This document shows positions 60,424 through 64,000 of a stretch of DNA of 64,000 bases, piece after piece (position 1 is the stretch's first letter; the number at the start of each line of letters is the position of its first letter). The DNA comes from Corallium rubrum. Its lineage: Eukaryota; Cnidaria; Anthozoa; Scleralcyonacea; Coralliidae. The translations under genes and the position numbers were made by a program. A model generated the notes under the pieces. It made no database searches and was not told where the DNA came from. It was given only the letters and a program-made list of their open reading frames with translations. Location of the stretch: positions 16,873,967-16,937,966 of the forward strand of contig OZ035997.1 in assembly GCA_964035015.1 (NCBI GenBank), read 5' to 3'.

Positions 60424-60870
60424 AAGGACGTTGGCAATAAAAATTAAGTTCGTCTAATTTGAAAGAACTCGTCAAATTGTAATTGAAAATCGTTTATAAC
60501 TTTTTGTATTTTTCTTCGTTTTCAATATATTCCAGTTTGTTTGATATGAAAATTAGATGATCTCTGACGCCAGGAGCAGGGTAAGTATTTTCACACCTAG
60601 CAAAATCAATTATATCTCTAAGTTTGTTTAACGGAATAACTTGAAACTGTGCACATAAAAACGCCTTGTGACACTAAACATTTTGTTTTGAGCAATCATA
60701 GATGTATAAGTGATTTTGTAATGTATAAAATAATAAAAATAATGTACCCTGCTCCTGACGTCAGAGATCATCTAATTTACATATCAAACAAACTGAAATA
60801 TTTTAAAAACGAAGAAAAAGTTGTAAAAGTTCAAATGTGACAAACGTCATTTTTTATTACCAATGTCCTT
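60424..60870. mobile_element. TA-type palindromic MITE
   Basis: Ends AAGGACGTTGGCAATAAAAA and its inverse with TA on both sides. Inner arms CAGTTTGTTTGATATGAAAA and GATGATCTCTGACG are inverted around a centre near 60650. Same interior motif (CAGTTTGTTTGATAT) as the MITE at 61851-62289. Confidence 0.82.
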
Positions 60871-61222
60871 TAACATAAACTTAAATTAGTTACTTATTCT
60901 TCTTTGGCGTTTTAGTTCTAAGTAACGCCCAAACACTTGATGGAAGTCTCTCCATAAGGGGTAGACTTGATTTCCAGCACTATTGATTGCCATTTTGAGC
61001 TTATGAGATAATTTATGCAATAACCCCAATCATCCCTATAATGTTTGCCTGCTGAAAATGTGCAGGCTCGTTTGCGATTGGTGCAAATCAACAATAGACA
61101 AGCTCACAAGTCCAGCCGTGATATTCGGGGAGGTGAATGCCAGGGCCCGAGATACGGCCCGAAATCGAGCCTGCGTAAGTTATAGGGGTAAAAGCTTCAG
61201 TACAGTTCAATAAAATGTTTAC
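60871..61222 (-). other. Receptor kinase intron segment
   Basis: No exon seen. A 35-codon minus frame near 60990-60895 (YPLWRDFHQVFGRY) is unrecognised. Confidence 0.4.
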
Positions 61223-61263
61223 CAAAAGTAAATATCTCAAACAGGACTATACCATAACTCCAT
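61223..61263 (-). CDS. Receptor-type tyrosine kinase, 41-bp exon (WSYGIVLFEIFT)
   Basis: The acceptor TTTATGTATTGCAG and donor TTTTG|GTAAAC bound a very short exon encoding WSYGIVLFEIFTF, the alpha-F helix start that follows DVW. Its first A completes the Val codon and its last G begins a Gly codon. Confidence 0.88.
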
Positions 61264-61850
61264 CTGCAATACATAAAAAAAGGAATTTGTTACGATATTA
61301 ATTATTTCCTTAAAGACTATACTACAAAAGTATTGTAACTGACCAACCGCAACGTGACTGTGGGGTCAAATCTACTGTTTGCACTCCTGGCAAATTGTAT
61401 CAAGGCAATTAAAAACCAAAAATTTTAATATGTTTCTCCTTAACGTAATGCTTTTGCTCAAAACGGCGTTAGACTTTCTTTATGAGTATTTCAGTAGTAC
61501 ACAAACTTTTTAACATAAATTTTTAGTTTCTACACTGCCTATACGAAGCCATTAACTTTTATAAACTATGTGATAAAGTCGCCCTAAGCTTAGAACTCTG
61601 CATGTGACATATGATATAGTAGTGATAAAGTTATGAAGTTTACGGCTTGAAAAAGGTTTATGTTAATGGAAACAACACTTTAATTTAATTTAATTCCTTT
61701 TAATTATTAAAGTACTCTGGATTAGTTTAGTTTAATCGCACTGCATTATAACACTTCAACTACTTCACTTATTGTCTTCTTGATAATTAGTATTATATAG
61801 CAAATTCGATATGAAATTAAACTAAAGACAAAATAAAATAGAACTGGTTA

Positions 61851-62289
61851 AAGTGCCTATGAAACAAAAATTAAGTTTGTCTTATTTAAAAGAACACTTA
61901 AAATGATAGAGAAACATATTTTGCAGTTTTTGGTTTCCTTGCTTCGTTTTCGAGATATTTCAGTTTGTTTGATATGTAAATATGATAACTTTACGTCAAT
62001 CTTTGCATAATGACTTATCGCAAAAGATTATAAATCTCCGTTATTGCCAAACAAAAACACTTAAAATTTACACAGACTCTGCTCAACACTCACACATGGT
62101 TCCTAATTCACCAAGTGCTTTTGTTCAAACTGTGACGTAACTTTATCTTATAAGTCAAATTTACATATCAAACAAACTGAAATATCTCAAAAACGAACTA
62201 AGGAAACGAAAATCTACAAAATGTGTTATATTATCATTTTAAGCGTTCTTTCAAATAAGACAAACTTAATTTTCGTTTCATAAGCACTT
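61851..62289. mobile_element. TA-type palindromic MITE
   Basis: Ends AAGTGCCTATGAAACAAAAA and the inverse, with TA on both sides. Inner arms include GTTTGTCTTATTT and CAGTTTGTTTGATATGTAAA. A half copy of this family may lie at 56710-56790, just beyond the kinase stop. Confidence 0.82.
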
Positions 62290-62381
62290 TACTTTTTGCT
62301 TTTATATTTGTTCGGGAAAAAGTTGGGGTAATTTGCGGTTCCCCAATTAATAAAGATTTGTTTTTAATTTAATTTACTTAC

Positions 62382-62452
62382 ACATCGCTTTTGGTTGTGT
62401 AAATGTCGTAAAGAAGTCCTTCAATCGAAGTCCATTTGACTGGAATTTTTCC
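62382..62452 (-). CDS. Receptor-type tyrosine kinase, activation-segment exon
   Basis: The acceptor ATCATGATAAAATAG and donor GATGT|GTAAGT bound GKIPVKWTSIEGLLYDIYTT and KSDV. It starts in phase 0 and ends with two bases of Val. PVKW is the tyrosine-kinase P+1 loop; the usual APE is replaced by TSIEG, keeping the Glu. The acceptor tract is weak, but the phase and the protein match are exact. Confidence 0.88.
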
Positions 62453-62846
62453 CTATTTTATCATGATTTTTTGAATTAAAGAAAAGAAAAAAAGTTTATA
62501 AAAAGAAAAGTTAATGTGAGTCAAAGATAATTGCATAATTATTTTAACTATATTTATTATTTTGGTATCATATTGCCTACAATACAACTCGCTCTCACTT
62601 TTCTATATAAACGGCAGCATGCAACTTCTCCTCGTTGTCAGTTTAACACGTAATATTTCATGCTCAACCTCATTAATAATTCATGAAGAAAACACAATGG
62701 AAATCCGTTACCGACCAACGGTTTACAACTTGTTGGTAAATGTGGTAATAAACTCCCATAAATTAGTAAGACAACTTTTACCTCAATTTCTCTTTAAATT
62801 TACAGATTCGTTTAAGAAGCTATATGCCAAACACACAAAATCCTGA

Positions 62847-62942
62847 CTCTTTCCTGTCCAAATCGGTCTTTTGTATTTTATTCTGACTAACGCCAGACGA
62901 TTTTACTCACCTCACATGGGGAAGCCCTCGCACAGGAATGAG
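62847..62942 (-). mobile_element. TTAA-type MITE, diverged copy
   Basis: Inverse of the 93-bp unit at 40535-40627 (CTCTTTCCTGTCCAAATCGG, TAACGCCAGACGATTTTA, GGAATGAG), with TTAA at the right side only. A more degraded copy lies at 63795-63885. Confidence 0.65.
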
Positions 62943-62979
62943 TTAAACTATAACTATATTTATACTGGATGACCCTATC

Positions 62980-63255
62980 AGTTATATCTAAACTGTTATC
63001 CCTAGAGGCCAAGTAAGGGTCATCCCTCATTAGTTCAGTGTTACTACAGGAGGAAATCGGAGTACCCAGTGAAAATTTGTGATGTTTTGTAGAGTGAAAC
63101 TAGAAGCATTTTTCTCATGCGCGGCCAAGGTGAAATTTTCCGTCATATATAACTGCTGAGAGCAAGAATCGAACCCGGGTCGCAGAGGTGAAAGGCACGT
63201 GATTTGAAAACATCGAGACCTTAGTGTGTTCTCAAGTCTTCTCAACGACCTCTCG
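62980..63255 (-). mobile_element. tRNA-derived SINE, copy 2
   Basis: On the minus strand a head with a clear B box GGGTTCGATTC (63170) is followed by GAAAATTTCACCTTGGCCGC, TACTCCGATTTCCTCCTGTA and GGATAACAGTTTAGATATAA. Over its 3' 200 bp it matches 19440-19640. Confidence 0.7.
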
Positions 63256-63649
63256 TGTATGAAATATTATATACATCAAACATGAAAAAATGTTTGGTTT
63301 CATGATCAAACACCAACAAGTGTGTTAAAAACACAAGGCTAACTTCGAAATACATGCATGTTTTCATATCACATCAAACACAACTTTCGATTGTCTAATA
63401 TTGCCAGTTTCAAATTGAATCAGTATTTTAAGGAAATTTAAGGTAAAAGTTGGCTTAATTTAATTTATGTATTGGTGTTTGATCACATATCCAAACTACT
63501 TCTCAGCATTTATTAATACTGATTTACTTTGTTTTTATCTTATAAATTATAAATAATGAGATTGGGAACAATAAATAGAATACCCAAAATCGTTGTTTTA
63601 CTGTTAATTAACCTATGCACTGCCACAGTATACCGATATATTATTATAC
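63256..63649 (-). other. Receptor kinase intron segment
   Basis: AT-rich, nothing recognised except TGTTTGGTTTCATGATCAAA-type repeats near 63290. Confidence 0.4.
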
Positions 63650-63772
63650 CTTTGATCTCCGCATATAAGGCTCTTGGGCAGTTGTATGTCGTGCAAATCC
63701 AAAATCAGTCACTTTGCAAGTGTTATCCTTTGAGAGCAAAACATTCCGTGCAGCTAAATCGCGATGAACCAC
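63650..63772 (-). CDS. Receptor-type tyrosine kinase, catalytic-loop exon (gene continues beyond the right edge)
   Basis: The acceptor TTTCATTTCCCTTCAG and donor TCAAAG|GTATAA bound a 41-codon exon in phase 0: VVHRDLAARNVLLSKDNTCK, then VTDFGFARHTTAQEPYMRRS and K. HRDLAARN is the tyrosine-kinase catalytic loop; the Mg-binding DFG is followed by Phe where Leu is usual. EPY offers a single activation-loop Tyr. All catalytic residues visible in the C-lobe are intact, so an active kinase is likely. The loop style resembles the receptor kinases expanded in cnidarians. The ectodomain, transmembrane segment and N-lobe are outside the window, so the subfamily is not assigned. Confidence 0.9.
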
Positions 63773-64000
63773 CTGAAGGGAAATGAAAAACCGATTTAAC
63801 ACATCTCTGTTCGAAGGTTTTCCCAGAGAAATATAAAATTGTCAGGGGTAAACAAGAATTTAAATCCAATTTGGACACAATCTGGCTCCGTCACCTGCTC
63901 CAGGAATCTTTGGTACTAGCTAAAAGCTAGCTGATACCTATATTTTCTGTTTAATTTCTTGTTTAATATTGCGCACGTAAATAATCTAAAAAGACACAAA
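63773..64000 (-). other. Receptor kinase intron at the right edge
   Basis: Contains a degraded TTAA-type MITE (63795-63885). No further exon seen. Confidence 0.5.

Overview
The window looks like repeat-rich nuclear DNA from an early-branching animal, most likely a cnidarian and probably an anthozoan. The host genes have small phase-matched exons separated by kilobases of intron. The repeats are typical animal ones: CR1/L2-like LINEs, a Penelope-like element with a GIY-YIG domain, tRNA/5S-type SINEs, and Tc1/mariner, hAT-, Harbinger-, piggyBac- and Mutator-like elements. The species assignment is inference.

Host genes. (1) Minus strand, left edge (1-515): the 5' part of an unrecognised gene. 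(2) Plus strand, 7034-19075: a complete three-exon gene (7087-7435, 14985-15431, 18388-18989) for a 465-residue acidic protein ending in a DUF4211-type domain, CCDC82-like. All exon phases match. (3) Minus strand, 33906-30173: a complete four-exon gene for a 311-residue secreted or membrane-anchored protein with an Ig-like N-terminal domain. (4) Minus strand, 63772-56894: the last five exons of a receptor-type tyrosine kinase, covering the catalytic loop through to the stop. All phases match, and the N-lobe and ectodomain lie beyond the right edge. A fifth kinase-like sequence at 44.1-45.2 kb is a broken, intronless copy carried inside a transposon.

Repeats by region. 1-7 kb: LINE remnant, hAT-like copy, nested TA-type MITEs, a tRNA/5S SINE and a dispersed repeat. 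7.4-15 kb (intron 1 of the CCDC82-like gene): Harbinger-like MITE, a LINE split by a hAT-like element, and a CACTGATC element. 15.9-17.3 kb: a long-TIR element in intron 2. 20.7-26.5 kb: a GA-rich microsatellite holding three LINEs in one orientation, followed by Penelope-like pieces. 33-42 kb: TTAA-type MITEs, nested palindromes and a three-level nest of elements. 42.5-52.7 kb: an apparent tandem duplication of a multi-kb segment. One copy holds a 3.8-kb Mutator/foldback-type element whose terminal repeats are minisatellites and whose cargo is the kinase relic. 53-56.7 kb: minisatellite, hAT- and Harbinger-like MITEs. 56.9-64 kb: receptor kinase introns with an otherwise intact Tc1 transposon split by an 849-bp TIR element.

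The most unusual items are the minisatellite-ended element with a kinase cargo, the LINE cluster in one microsatellite with a base-pair-compensated 3' hairpin, and the uncharacterised Ig-like surface protein gene. No database search could be run, so family names rest on motifs and repeat ends seen by eye.
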